From a virus: a stretch of DNA of 45,376 bases. A program made the position numbers and the translations under genes. The stretch is taken from IMG/VR virus record IMGVR_UViG_3300001828_000020, positions 1 through 45,376 of that record; one strand, written 5' to 3'. Shown piece by piece: positions 24,301-36,300 of the stretch (the first letter of the stretch is position 1; each line of letters opens with the position of its first letter). The notes beneath the pieces were generated by a model. That model was not told the origin of the DNA. It did no database searches and worked only from the letters and a program-made list of their open reading frames with translations.

Positions 24301-26794
24301 TGCTGGTAATAGTTACCAGTTTGATTTGAGTGATGGATCAAATGGTTCTCATGTATTTGCACTATCTCAGTTTAGAGATGGTATGTGGGGACCAAGTAGA
24401 TTTGAGGGTGTAGTAACTACACTATCAACCGTAAGTCCTGTTATTACTGTCAATACAACTACAGGTATTCTTCCTGGAATGGTAGTTGTAAAAGAAGATG
24501 GAGATGGCATTCTTGCTGATGGCACTACTGTTGTTAGTGTTGATAGTCCAACACAGTTAACTCTAAGTTCTGCTGGAACTACCGCTGGTGCTATTACTGT
24601 TACCATCATGGGTGCAGAATATACAACTGGTGTAACTAGAGAAGGAGATACTTTAACTATCAAAATAACAGAGTCTACACCAACTCTTTATTACTACTGT
24701 GCTACTGATAATTCAGATCACATAAATGAAGGTGGCGAGGACAATGAAGAAGCTGTATTAACTATTGATCCCGTAAACACAAAGACGTTTGGATCTGGAT
24801 TCCAGTTACTTGTTACTGATGTAGCAAGAGAGGAAATTGTTAAAGGTGAAGTTCTGACGGGTGAATTCACTTGCACACTTTTAACAACACAAGATATCAA
24901 TTCTCCAGAAGGAACAATTAATGCTCTAACAGGATCCACAGTTGAATCTACAACCAGTGTTACAACACCACTATTGCAACCAGCTTCTGGAAACTTAGAC
25001 ATTGCAGTTAAAGTTCCAACAGTTGATAGTGTCAATGTTACAGCATTAAATCTAAACTTTGGTGCTGTTGCATTGATTGATTGTCAGGTTGGAGACTTTA
25101 CAACTGCTGGTTATGTAAGCACCCCCGAAGTCAGGATTGGATCAAACTTGAAGATTGAAGATGTAACATCTTCAATTAGTTCTTTCAACACTCAGGATAT
25201 TAATTTTATCCCAGACTTAGGAAGAATCGTTAATATTGATACTGTTACTGCACTTGCAGTTCCTGTTGGTAACACAAACGAAAGACCACCAGCTGGTATT
25301 GTATTGGACGGTTGTATTCGCTTTAATACAGAAACAAATCAATATGAAGGTTACTCATCAGCAACCCAAGCATGGTCTTCTCTTGGTGGTGTTAGAGACC
25401 TAGATGGCAACACCTACATTCTTGCAGAAGAAACAATTGGTGCGAACGATAATACTCTATGGTTTATTAACGATGATGTGAATACCATCAAGGTGTCTCC
25501 TCAGCATCTTGAATTCGTTAACATGAAGAAGATTCGTTCTGTTAACGTAACCGCTCCAGATTATGTTAATTGGAATGCTAACACTCCTGTGTTAGTAGGT
25601 GATTATCTCAAGTATAAGAACAATCTTTATGAAGTTACTGTAGCAGGAACTACAGCAACCTCTGGTAATGAACCAACTCACACCACTGGAGCTGCTATAA
25701 ATGGTTCAGCAGAACTGACTTATTGGGGTCTAGCAGTTGCTCCATTGACATTTGAAGATATTGAAGAATTGAGAGTTGGTCCTCTTGGTGGTCTTCCCTT
25801 AGTAATCAATGGAGATCTAAGACTACTACAGAACAAAGTAACTACGGATATTAATGATCTTATTCTTCAACCAAATACTGGTAAGAAAGTTACTATTAGT
25901 GCTGAGACTACATTAACTCTTCCTGTTGGAACTGACGCTCAAAGAGGAACTGCAGCGCAGGGTGGTGTTCGTTTCAATACATCATCATTACAATTTGAAG
26001 GTTATGATGGAGCGAACTGGGGTTCTCTCGGTGGAGTTAAAGACGTAGATCAGAACACTTATATTATTCCAGAACTTTCTCCAGGTTCCAATGAAAATGT
26101 TCTATACTTCTATAATGATGGTAGCAACACACTTCAGTTAACAACTACTGCTCTTGATTTCTTTGATGTTGATACTATTAGATCTGTAACCTCAGCAGAG
26201 TTTGAAATTACTGCAAGTTTGATGACATTCAATCAAGCAGAAACAACACTTGATAACACTGCAGCAGATAGAACATTCCTCCATACTAGCAAACAATACT
26301 TTGATCTAGGACTTTCATCTGGTGTTAGTGTCGATCCTGTCTTAAGATTAGATGATCAAGGTGATGTTTATCTGAATACTACATTTGGAACTGGAACATT
26401 CACTGGAGTCAAAGTATTTGACGGTGAGTTGAAAGAGTTTGAGTTAGCAGACGTAAAGATCCTTACTGAAAAAATCACTCTTGTCAAGGGAACTTCTAAC
26501 AATGGTAACTCCATTCTTTACAACACAACAGTGGAGAAAGGAGCAAGAACAACTGTTGCTGCAGAAAATCCATCTACTGGCGAAAGAGAATTCATAGAGT
26601 TTGGCATTATAGATAATGGTGTTGACGTATATCATAGTGAGTATGGTAACCTAAGAACAGGCAACCAGCTAGTCATCCCAACATTTGAAATTACACCGCA
26701 GAATGAAGTCAGAATTAATGTTGAGTTGGGTGCAGACGTTGCTCCAACAGAGTCTGTAATTATTACCTTTGTTTCAAACATCACTAAGAGATAA
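21296..26794 (+). CDS. Fibre-like virion protein with cupredoxin-like domains and repeats (1,832 aa)
   Basis: The N-terminus (MPAINVARTDTFEQQRVKIN, LFNVTSGG, SLGIYKNGNG) is of a type seen in cyanophage structural proteins. Residues about 100-240 hold consecutive Gly-rich strands (IGGTGD, IGGSGTGA, LLGGTGAN, TGGSGTG). A cupredoxin-like domain spans about 315-410 with His333, Cys397, His400 and Met403. A second, degenerate one spans about 1002-1150. It lacks the Met and is split by a ~70-residue module also present in tandem at about 629-755. Near the C-terminus two related blocks (about 1321-1410 and 1544-1625) share RFNT...EGY...W..LGGV.D.D.NTYI. The protein is probably an elongated fibre or baseplate spike component. 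It overlaps the preceding gene by 14 bases and is followed after 3 bases by the next. Copper binding is possible but unproven. Confidence 0.7.
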   Translation: MPAINVARTDTFEQQRVKINEIGSQLFNVTSGGSDLSTGNLRLGDGLVTSPSLAFVSDDSLGIYKNGNGVLGFASASKKIADLSSASTKYYRDFIIEKNSLDGLYISIINSGENYDGGDYTDIPAIGGTGDSALLGFTVDGFTGSITNTGTGYTPAAYLNIPVIGGSGTGATIDFTVPQISGSITNGGINYTPGTYNGVALLGGTGANMTADFEVSAFAATVTSGSNYPNGLFKSIQLTGGSGTGIKVNLQVQNGGVQPFGGVDSSEFVSVTSQYQVGDVLTGSISTTGTQTFIVKSSLGNKYFLDGFEGGDFSILKGKTYVWNVNDSTSDQHPFYISSTADDTNSILGSADGVTYELNGSVVTPADFLANFTASTTRTVTYAVPANPANATVYYNCSVHPNMGGALTHADPNVQQGGFQLVVDTLGGVVETATIADSGDGQYTLGDVLTVDPLELYDQNNLQAAVEGSGFQLTLGGNFGAIEELDQISDFGTGYQVGDVLTLPSAVNNVTTYARGELDFFGLTFTSNAGATALSWSGSATGATRTITNIVPTNSGNTSGSGLTITVDVLFAGGNSSYDNVTITANGSGYLPGDTLYVPGSQLGGADGAPGGGGGGNDLLISITNIELGNPQINIGDTTGVSVGDAVDLIQNINNPGQIPGGTVVQSVDSATTITMSEAPTTPGAVDLKITNQNLTYLTVPDTSSIATGFLVVYQSGNGQIIDGTTVTGIIDATTVEISIQPTTPGAMVVNFEPEYGGGSGFAYTINKLGVIQEVSVVDGGNGYSVGDILGVNPFDLVQPEVYAVTNLQVDNITFVSNVIPDTTFSVGDQVRDAGGGILASQVDVSTTVASGADGVYSGVAQIATSGSGVGATFDVQRDNTGAVLSVVITTGSEGSFYANNDTITLPGAAVGGSTPADNIVVSVTSVTDPGDPVTVRKVKSSGGTIDYIIIDTFGFTDGGVLVKDNAPTVGYDIDTVVVEYRYYIDLNDGNGAQLTPSWTMYAGNSYQFDLSDGSNGSHVFALSQFRDGMWGPSRFEGVVTTLSTVSPVITVNTTTGILPGMVVVKEDGDGILADGTTVVSVDSPTQLTLSSAGTTAGAITVTIMGAEYTTGVTREGDTLTIKITESTPTLYYYCATDNSDHINEGGEDNEEAVLTIDPVNTKTFGSGFQLLVTDVAREEIVKGEVLTGEFTCTLLTTQDINSPEGTINALTGSTVESTTSVTTPLLQPASGNLDIAVKVPTVDSVNVTALNLNFGAVALIDCQVGDFTTAGYVSTPEVRIGSNLKIEDVTSSISSFNTQDINFIPDLGRIVNIDTVTALAVPVGNTNERPPAGIVLDGCIRFNTETNQYEGYSSATQAWSSLGGVRDLDGNTYILAEETIGANDNTLWFINDDVNTIKVSPQHLEFVNMKKIRSVNVTAPDYVNWNANTPVLVGDYLKYKNNLYEVTVAGTTATSGNEPTHTTGAAINGSAELTYWGLAVAPLTFEDIEELRVGPLGGLPLVINGDLRLLQNKVTTDINDLILQPNTGKKVTISAETTLTLPVGTDAQRGTAAQGGVRFNTSSLQFEGYDGANWGSLGGVKDVDQNTYIIPELSPGSNENVLYFYNDGSNTLQLTTTALDFFDVDTIRSVTSAEFEITASLMTFNQAETTLDNTAADRTFLHTSKQYFDLGLSSGVSVDPVLRLDDQGDVYLNTTFGTGTFTGVKVFDGELKEFELADVKILTEKITLVKGTSNNGNSILYNTTVEKGARTTVAAENPSTGEREFIEFGIIDNGVDVYHSEYGNLRTGNQLVIPTFEITPQNEVRINVELGADVAPTESVIITFVSNITKR
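22240..22520 (+). other. Cupredoxin-like domain 1 with a complete type-1-copper-like ligand set
   Basis: Within the 1,832-residue protein, GKTYVWNVNDS is followed by QHPFYIS (His333) and ends YYNCSVHPNMGG (Cys397, His400, Met403). The order His...Cys-x2-His-x2-Met resembles the ligand order of plastocyanin-type proteins, though the spacing between the last two is shorter than in plastocyanin. The fold call is by motif only. Confidence 0.55.
24299..24730 (+). other. Cupredoxin-like domain 2, split by an inserted module
   Basis: The domain starts with YAGNSYQFDLSDGSNGSHVF (His1019), continues to MWGPSRFEG, and resumes at EYTTGVTREGDTLTIKI...YYYC (Cys1135). Between the two parts lies a module at about residues 1040-1107 (VNTTTGILPGMVVVKEDG, GTTVVSVDSPTQLTLSS) that also occurs twice elsewhere in the same protein. 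The Cys is followed by ATDNSDH, with no Met, so metal binding is doubtful. Confidence 0.55.
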
Positions 26795-26797
26795 AAA

Positions 26798-27298
26798 ATG
26801 GCAACTACAAGAGAAAAGTTTGATTCTGTTGGTGGATTTTCTATCGACAAGACCGTCGTTGTTGACGAGCTTAGAAATGCAAAAGATCTAAACACTCTAG
26901 AGATCAAAAATTCATTTTATTCGGATAGCAAGATTACCAATTACATTTTGCGAGGACTGAATACTTCAGTATTGCAATTGGATGATGTTGGAACTCAGAT
27001 TACTATTGATAACAATACTTTGAATTTTATTACTGGTAGAATTATTTGTGCTAATCCTCTAGGAACTGTTCTATCACTTAAGATTGAAAGCACACTTTTT
27101 TGTGATGCTGTTGGTGCTACTACAGTTCTTTCAAGCATGACTACAGTAATTAAGGATGATATTCCCTCAGGTCAAACGTGGGATATTGCCCCTCTTGGAT
27201 CTACTAATAGGTTTAGTTACACAACAACCAGAGCAGGAACAACCAACAATCTTAAGTGGGTAGCATCTACGGAAGTTGTCAGCATCGAATGGCAGTGA
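26798..27298 (+). CDS. Unassigned conserved-type phage structural protein (166 aa)
   Basis: I do not recognise a named family. The N-terminus (MATTREKFDSVGGFSIDKT, ELRNAKDLNTLEIKN) resembles proteins found beside fibre genes in T4-like cyanophages. The rest is beta-rich, with a Ser/Thr-rich middle and a short ending (VASTEVVSIEWQ). Two cysteines are present (CANP and FCDA) and no membrane segment. It starts 3 bases after the preceding stop and ends 2 bases before a late-promoter box, so it is the last gene of the unit begun at 12952. A role as a short virion or fibre-attachment protein is likely from context only. Confidence 0.6.
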   Translation: MATTREKFDSVGGFSIDKTVVVDELRNAKDLNTLEIKNSFYSDSKITNYILRGLNTSVLQLDDVGTQITIDNNTLNFITGRIICANPLGTVLSLKIESTLFCDAVGATTVLSSMTTVIKDDIPSGQTWDIAPLGSTNRFSYTTTRAGTTNNLKWVASTEVVSIEWQ

Positions 27299-27300
27299 TG

Positions 27301-27307
27301 CTAAATA
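27301..27307 (+). promoter_or_regulatory. Late-promoter box CTAAATA upstream of the 3,038-residue fibre gene
   Basis: CTAAATA lies in the 46-base gap between genes, 37 bases before the ATG at 27345. An AGGAG (27328-27332) lies between, 12 bases before the start. No terminator-like hairpin precedes it. Confidence 0.78.
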
Positions 27308-27344
27308 TAAAAGAGGATAAACGGGTCAGGAGCTAGTTGGCACC

Positions 27345-30300
27345 ATGAGTTTTAACATTAATTCCGATAAAGAGAGAATTAGAGGTTCTAAGCCACAGAT
27401 TATCGGTGATAATGAGGTTACTATTAGAAGTGGGGTAGATGCTTCTGAGAAGGAGATTCTACGAGCACAATTAGATTCTGAAACGAGTTTACCTCGTGTT
27501 GGTATTAACAGAACGGGACAGCGTGTAAACAACATTGAAATCACCAGCGGTGGTTCTGGATACACTGTTGTCCCAACTGTAACAATTGATCCACCAACAA
27601 CTGCTGGTGGAGTTCAAGCACTTGCTTCCGCGTTTATCTTCAACGGAAGAGTAATCAATATCGCTATCAACAACCCAGGTAGCGGATATACACAAAAACC
27701 AAATGTATTAATTACAGGTGGAAATGGTGCTGGTTGTATTGTAGAAGCATTTCTAGATACCGTTGATTACGAACTTGATATTAACGGTGCTATTAGAACT
27801 TCTACGTCTATCATTTCGGACACGGCAAGAATTCTAAACCTGGATATTGACAACTTCGTTACTCCAGACGCTGCATTCAGAGGTCCAAACCTCAAAACAT
27901 TTGTCAATAACACAGGTATTCCCTGGGCTGATAATGTCATCATTCAGAAAGATTCCTACAGATATTTTGGATCTAACGTTTATCAAGCATTAAATTCGGG
28001 TCAGACTGGAGATCTAGCACCAGAACATCTAGATGGCATTGAGCTTAATGGCGAAGTTCAATTCAAGCACATTGGTTTCCGTGTAGTTGATTCAAATGCT
28101 TTTGGATATAACGAAACTGGTGATGCTGGTGTATTCCCAAGATCTATTACTCCACTACTAGGAGACAGATCAGACAAGATTGCAACTACAGAATACGTCC
28201 TCAATCTAGCAACAAATGACGTTGGTGGTCGTATCTATGTTTCACAGCAGATTGGTAGTGACCTAAATGACGGTCGTTCTGCTGTAAACCCTGTTAGAAC
28301 AATTAAAAAAGCATGTCAGTTGGCATGGCAAACTCCTGGTGTTAAAGAAACTATTATCGTTTCTGGTGGTGATTACGTAGAAGACAACCCAATCTCAATT
28401 CCACCAGATGCTTCTATTGTTGGTGATAACCTTCGTTTGGTAATCATCAGACCAGCTAACCCTGGTAAGCACATCATGAAGTTCGGTGATAAGAACTACA
28501 TTATTGGTGTAACTTACAGAGACTTTATTGATTCTAACGGAGATCCAGTTCATACCTGGGACTTTGCTATGGTCTTTGACGATAAGCAAAAAATTGTTAT
28601 CGACAATGAAGTCAATGGAGACTTTGGTGTAGAATTCCCAGTCGGACATCAGGTTTTTGGACCACAACAGTATAGAATTGGTTTCCAGAACAATACTGGT
28701 CTGTCCGCTTTACAAACTGGTCTGGAGATTGTAGGTCAGAACCAGGGTGGTAGAGCAAATATTATTGGAGTTGATTTTGCATCAACTACAGGTGCAAATG
28801 CTTATGTTGCAGGAACAATTGATGTAAGACTAACGAGTGGAACTGTAATTGAAGGTGAAGTTTTTGATTACATCACTTCTGGATCTCAGGGATTAGCACT
28901 CACACCAAATGCAAGTCTTCTTCTAGAAAATAATTTCCTAAGATTTACCCAAGATCCTACCACAGAATACACTGATGGTAGGTATGTGTATCTTGATATT
29001 GTTCCCGCAACTGGTTCCCCATTTGCTGGTTATTATCAGGTTGTAGATACAGATGATGCTGTTCCAGGACAATGGGACGTTCAATTTGTGTCCGTATTGG
29101 GATCACCAAATTGGAATGTTAATAATAGTGCGACTATCACTGCTTATGCAGCAACTGTGAATATCGAGTCATTTGACTCCATCACTCTCGAATCAATTAG
29201 AGCTGAGGGTGAGGTTGTATCAGTCGATGATGATGTTGTATCTACTCTACCTATTGTAAGAATTGACTTCTCTCTTCAGGGAGATCCTTCGATTGCAACT
29301 GGTGGTTTCCAATATGAACAATTTGGAAATGCGGAAGATCTTGGTGGTATTATATTTTATACCAGCGAACTAGTTGGCAGAAATAATACACATGAATTAA
29401 GAGAGGGTCAAGAAATTGAGATCCTTGGTCTACCAACTTCAAACCCAGACCTATCATTCTTGATGGGTAAGCAGAGAATCTACAAAGTTCTCGAAGATGC
29501 TGATGGTAGAGCAAGAAGATTTGTAATTCCAAAGAAAGCTCCAACTATTACTGATGCAAACTTTGATCCAGGTCAGTTTGCAGAAGTTAGATCATATTCC
29601 AAAGTAGTTACTCTTACACTTTTAAACTCACCAAACACATTCCCACTATCTACACCAGTAGAAAGAAGATATCAGGATGCGTGTGTATACATCAGAAACA
29701 ATAGAGACTTCATTGCTGATGAAGTTGTAAGAAGAATTAACGATGAGTTTAAGAAAGAATATTTCTCTGTATATAATGTTTCTGGAAATTCATTCGATAT
29801 CTACTTAGGAACATCTAGATTTGAGCACATTTATGATACTGCAAATCCAACTGGCACAGTAACATTTGGTGGATCTACATACAACATTACTAATTTCTTA
29901 TATGATACTGCAGTAACTGGTGTTGCTACAATTACTACGGACAATCCAGTAGCTGCACTAGCAGAAGATAGCACTATCAGACTTGCTGATCTAGAAGTAT
30001 CTTGTGACAATGGAACTAAGGTATATCCAAGTTTCAATATTCCAGTAAGTGACGATCAGTGCCGTCAGGATATTGTTCACTTCCTTAACGCTCTTGTAAG
30101 AGACCTTGAATTTGGTTCGAACCACAACATCATCGAGGCAGCAGAAAAGTATATTGTTGGTGCTAAGGTTGCCTACGTTGAGAATGAAATCATTCAAACG
30201 GTTCGTGCAATTGAGTATGCTAGAGAGCTAGCAATCTATGCAATGTGTAATTGGAGAACTGGTGATAGAAGACCAGGAGATCCAGTATACGTTCCAAGAT

Positions 30301-33300
30301 ATTCATCACTCACTCGCTATTTTGATGACAGCGTAATTACTGCAACCGCAGGAACACCTGCTTGTGACGATGTAAGATCTGCTATTGACACACTATCTTA
30401 TCTCTGGGTAGATGTTATTGCTAATAATACATCTGGAACATTCTTGGATGGTGCATATCTAATCGCAAGAAACAGAGATCTAATTGCAGACCAGGCATTA
30501 CTAGACACCGAAGTTGCATATCCTTCATTAGGACTATCCGACATCAATCAGAGAAAGTGTCGCAGAGACATTAACTATGTTCTTTCTGGATTGATCAGAG
30601 ACCTTGCTCTGGGAGGTAACAGTGGCATTGTAACAGCAGCTGAGGCATACTTTACTGGAAATGTTTTAACAGGCATTCCAGAGGCACAGAGAGATGAAAC
30701 AATCTATGCATTCCAGCAAGCATTTGGATACGCACAGGATGCAATTCAGAATTGGGTAGCACCAACTGACATCGAGGAAGTAACTCCAACTAACGCAACA
30801 TACAATTCCACTACAGGAATTGTTGAGATTACTATCCCAACACCCAATACAATTCCACAAGGTTTAACTTTAGGTCAAACTGATAGAATTGCTTTTAAAG
30901 AAGGTGCTCTAACATTCAACTGCACCTCAAATGGTGGTGGAGATCTTTCAAGTCCAACACCAACAGATAGAAACTATGGAAATAGTCTTCCAATTATTGA
31001 TGCAGTTAATCTTGGTGGAACAGTTCGTATTAGATGTGATGTTGGAGATGCAGGATCAGCAACTGGTGTAGCGCACACATTTGTAAGTGCTCTCACAAAT
31101 GGAACCGTTCTAATCTTCAATCCAATTGAAACTACTTCACCAATTCCTAAGTTTGAAGATTGGAACATTCTGATTGATCCTATTCCAAACAGATGCGCTC
31201 AAGTAGATACTGCTATTGGAACTTCACTAGGAACTCTGGTAGATATTTTGGATGGTTCTGTTCTGCCTGGAGAGACTACAGTAACTACAGGAACTCTGTA
31301 TAATACTTCAACTATTGTCACATATCCAGACTCTTATATCTACGATCAAGATAACCAGAGAATGGCTATCCGTGGATATTATGATGACTATCCAATCATT
31401 GAAGCGTCACCATATACTCAGAACTCTTCTGTTATCTCCTTCCTAGGTGGTGGCGGTGCTCTAGTTGATGGTTCTAAGGTTAAGCAACCAAACTGTCCTT
31501 TCCCTGGTCTAGAACTAGACGGAACTGCTTCTTATCCTAATCAGGGTAAGTCGATGGTTGCATCTGCGTTTACCATCGTTTCCTTTGGTGGCACAGGATA
31601 CAAGGTTATTGAAGATGGTTACACCCAGTTGGTTTCGGTCTTTGTTATCTTCTGTGCTGATGGTGTTCTTGCTGAGTCTGGTGGTTATTGCTCTATCACT
31701 AACTCCGCTACCAACTTCGGTCAGTTTGCCCTAAGAGGTATTGGATACAGAAAGGATCCATATGAGTTTGATATTGCAACTGTCACCAATGTTTCTGCAA
31801 CTCCAACTGGAAGAACAATTCTTACAGTTAATGGTCTTGGTAGAGAACCACTGGAGCACTATGTTGTCAAGATTGATGGATATGAAAACACAGGAAAAGA
31901 TGATGGTGTTGAATACTTTATCGATGCTGTTGGCGCAGTAACTGTTGGTCCTCCTTTCTCCGCTCAACTAACAATTGATGATGGCACTGGTGGTGCCATG
32001 GATCTAACCGATATTTCAACTGGCAACCCAGTGTCTACTGGTGTTCTTGTTGGAGCTACAATTAACCTACACAGACCATCTATTGTTAATTCCTCCTCAC
32101 ACACTTGGGAATTTGCTGGTTCTGGAACTAACTATCTTGCTCTACCAGAAAACGGTGGAACCAAGATCGAAGCTAACGAGCAAGTTTCTGAAAACTACGG
32201 TCGTGTATATGTTTCTGGAACTGACGAACTTGGTGACTTCAAGGTTGGAACATTCGCAAGAATTGAAAACAGAACTGGTAACATTACCTTTACTGGAACG
32301 GTTACCATCTCGGAAGTTGAATTCTTGAAACTGAAAGGTGGTGACGTTGTTGTTACTGGTTTCGACGCATCCAACACACTTGGTGGTGCTAATGCAACTG
32401 ACTCCAAACTACCTACCCAGAAGGCAGTTAAGGATTACATTACCAACAACCTTGGTCCATATATCAACAAACCATACTCTACGAACGCTGTTCCTAGAGC
32501 ACTGGTCGAACTCACCGACTCTGGTAAGATTTCTATCGACCAAATCCCAGCACTCAGACCATTTAGTGTCTACACTGTTGCTAATCAAACAGAAAGACTT
32601 TCTATTGAAGGCGCACTTGCTGGTGACATTGCTATCCAACAGGATACTACAACATCATACATTCTGAATAATGATCTAGATAGTCTGTTCCTAGGATTTG
32701 CCGTTGACCCAACATTACAGTTTACTATTGGAGATATCTTCACTGGTAGTGTAAGTAGTGGTCGTATTCAGGCAACTGAATATAGAGAAGGTGTTCTATA
32801 CAGAATCAACATTACTGATGGTGGATCTGGATATACCTCGCCACCAACTATCACAATTTCTGGTGGTAACCCTGGTCTAGGTGCAGTTCAAGCTGCTGCA
32901 ACTTGCACCATCGCAAACGGTGAGGTTGTTACTGTTGATATTATCACCTTCAATGGATATAAAGGTGGTAAAGGATATACAACTGTTCCAACTGTAACGT
33001 TTGCTGCACCAGCTGGTGGCGGAACCCAAGCAACAGGAACAGCGTTGCTTGAGAGCAGACTATATGGTGACATTGTAAACAGAATCTCTATTGAAGATAC
33101 CGACAATATTGACAGTAGCGACATTCCCGCAGTCACGGTTGCTATTAACAGAGTTCAAAATACCTCTGCTTCAAATAGCAACAACTGGGTATCTCTATCC
33201 TCCAACCAGATTGCAGCATCAGATATTGTATCTGGTGTTATTGAAACGGATAGACTCGCTACTGGTGGTGCTGCAAACTCCTTCACATTCCTAAGAGGAG

Positions 33301-36300
33301 ACCAGAACTTCGCATTGGCAGTTCAGTCAATCAAAGGTTCTGAGAAGAGATACTTCGACAAACTATACAGTCAGGCAAATAGTGGAACTAGTCAACTAAT
33401 CTTCACAACAAATGCCGATGTTCTAATCGGTCATGAAGTTGTTGCTAATGTTGCTGGTATTCAAGCAAACACAAACATCACTGGAGTTCTAACTACTGGT
33501 GGTCTGACAACCATTTCACTCAACAACCCAATCACTCAAACGATTCCAATCAACACAATCATTGAGTTTGAGCGTGGCGATTCACCAATGGTATTTGAGT
33601 CTTCATATACTCAGGGTGGTTTCGTTGATGATATTGTTATCTCAAACGGTGGTGTTGGATTTACCAACGGTCAGTATTTCGATATCGAACTGACTGGTGG
33701 AACTGGAACTGGACTTAGAGCAAACATTATCGTTTCCAACAATACAATCAGCAGCATCACTGTTACTGATGGTGGATCTGGATATAACGCTGACTTCTCA
33801 ATTACAGTAGAACCTCTAGAACTAGGAACTGGTTCTGGAATGGTCTTAGAAGCTAAGATCTCTACTGTTAATAGACAGTATGCTAACGTTGCAATCGATG
33901 TCGCAAGAGTAACAGACCTTACTATTTCATCTGATCTCTATGGAACTATTGGTGTTTCTAGATTTAAGAAAGCACAGTTTAATCTAGGTCAAGCAGGAAA
34001 TGGTTCTGTCGAACTTAAGACTGGACCAGATAGCGGACTAGATGCTGACCTACTCGATGGCGCACAAGGTTCCTTCTATCTAAACTCCAGTAATCAGAAC
34101 TCAGGAACACTCCCAACTGATCGTCTTGCTGGCACATACAACATTGCGATTTCGGGTCAGTCAGCAAACACGATTAGATTGCTAACGGGTCAGAACAACC
34201 CAACATCTAACCCATCTCCAAACTCATTCCAGGCTGGTGTTGTCTCCAACACAGTAAACAATAACTCAAATGGTCTTGAGACTGCATTCCCATCTGTCAC
34301 AGCAGGTCAGGGATCTACTAAGCACTTGGTTCTAACTCTAAGAAACGGTGCTTCTGGTCTTGATGCATCTTCTGGTGGTGTAAGACAACTTGCATTCGCA
34401 GATGATGACAGCATGTATCTCCGTGGATCTGGATCTGGTGTTACCACATTCGGATCATGGGCGAAAGTTTGGCACTCATTAAACGATGGTGTTGGTTCTG
34501 GTCTTGACTCAGACAGACTTGATAACAAGCAAGGAACTTGGTATCAGAATGCTCTGAATATTAACTACGGAACACTTTCTGATAATAGACTACCAAGATT
34601 CATCAGCGCCCACGCTGTCAGAGATTCACTACAGATTAAATCATATAATGGTGATCCAAAGTATAGAATCTACATTTCTGGAAGAATTCTAACTACTACA
34701 CCATTTGTTCCAGGACAAGCAGTAAACCTATACAATGCTAACGCACAAGGAACTGGAACCATTGAAATTGACAATATTGTTACTAACAATGATACTATTG
34801 ACAACTTCAATGATTATACAATCATCGAAGGTAGACTATCAACTGGTAACTTTGTTGGCGCACTAACGATCGGAACCGCAACTCAAAGAGAAGAGTTCCA
34901 AGACTTTACAATCATGGATAGCAACACTATTCAGGTTGCTGAGCTTGAGAGTGATTCTGGAACTGCTAACCTACGATTGGGTAGAAAGGATGGAGTTCAG
35001 TCTTCTCCTGGTGTATACTTCAACTCTTCTCAGTTAGCAGCAAACTACAACGCAGCAATTATTGCTTCTGGTGGTAATGCTACTGATGGTTCTGGAACGC
35101 TAAACGCACAGGTTGCAAACGCTAACGGATTCAGCATCAATGGTAACACAATTTGGAATGCTGGAAACATCACATTCCAGTCTGCAAATGTTGCCAATAC
35201 CGCTGTAAAACGTGATGCAAACGGCAACTTTAGTGCTGGAACGATCACGGCATCCATCACTGGTGCTGCATCACTGAACGTTCTTAAGGCAGGCGACACC
35301 ATGACTGGTTCGCTAACCCTAACTGGCACTGGTTCTAACCTAAGTGTTCAGGGAACATCAGCACTAACAGGCAATGTCACCGTGACAAATGACCTGAAAG
35401 TTGATGGAACTACATTATATGTTGATAGTGCAGACAATAGAGTAGCGGTTGGAAATATCAATCCACAGAAGAAAGTTGACATTCAATCAGGTGATAATGA
35501 TGGACTAATTGTTTCCAATGCTCTTGGAAGTAATAATAATGGTATTGGTCTTGTTATGGGTTCTGGCACCCCATGGATTGACTTCAAGGGTGGTAGATTA
35601 GACATCAAGCTTAATAGCACTCTTGGAACATGGAACTCTGGAAACTACAGAGTAATGACCTTGCTTCAGGATGGAACATCAAACACATCAGGTAAGGTTG
35701 GCATCAACACCACCTCACCAAATACTAGTTTTGAAGTAACTGGTAATGCAATTCTTGCTACCAATACATCTTATGATATCGATGCTTACAACAATAAAGT
35801 ATTTGCTGGTGCTATTACTGATGGTTCATGGGGATTATCAACAGGTATTGGTGGTAGATCTGGAACAGGTCATGGTTGGGGTCTTGGATCAAATGGATCT
35901 AACTTCTACATGGGTTATGAGAATGGATCTTCCAATGATTCCATGCGAACCTTCTTGAGGGTAGATCCACAAAGAAACACATACCTCAACGAATCAAGTG
36001 GTGGTGTTGCAATTAGAACAAACGTTCTAACTGGAACTGATCCAGATACTAACACCAATAGAACATATGTTCTGAATATTGGTGGAGATATGAACATCAA
36101 CGGTCAGTTGTTCCAAAACAACGCCGAGTTCGTAACCTCCAGATGGACTGAAGCATCTAACCAAGCAGATATCTACAGACTATCAAGAGTTGGTATCAAT
36201 AAGGTTGATCCTACATACACATTACATATTGACGGTTCTGTCAATATTGAAGGAAGCACTGATGCTGGTAACAGAGTTCTTTATGCTAACGGTGAGAAGC

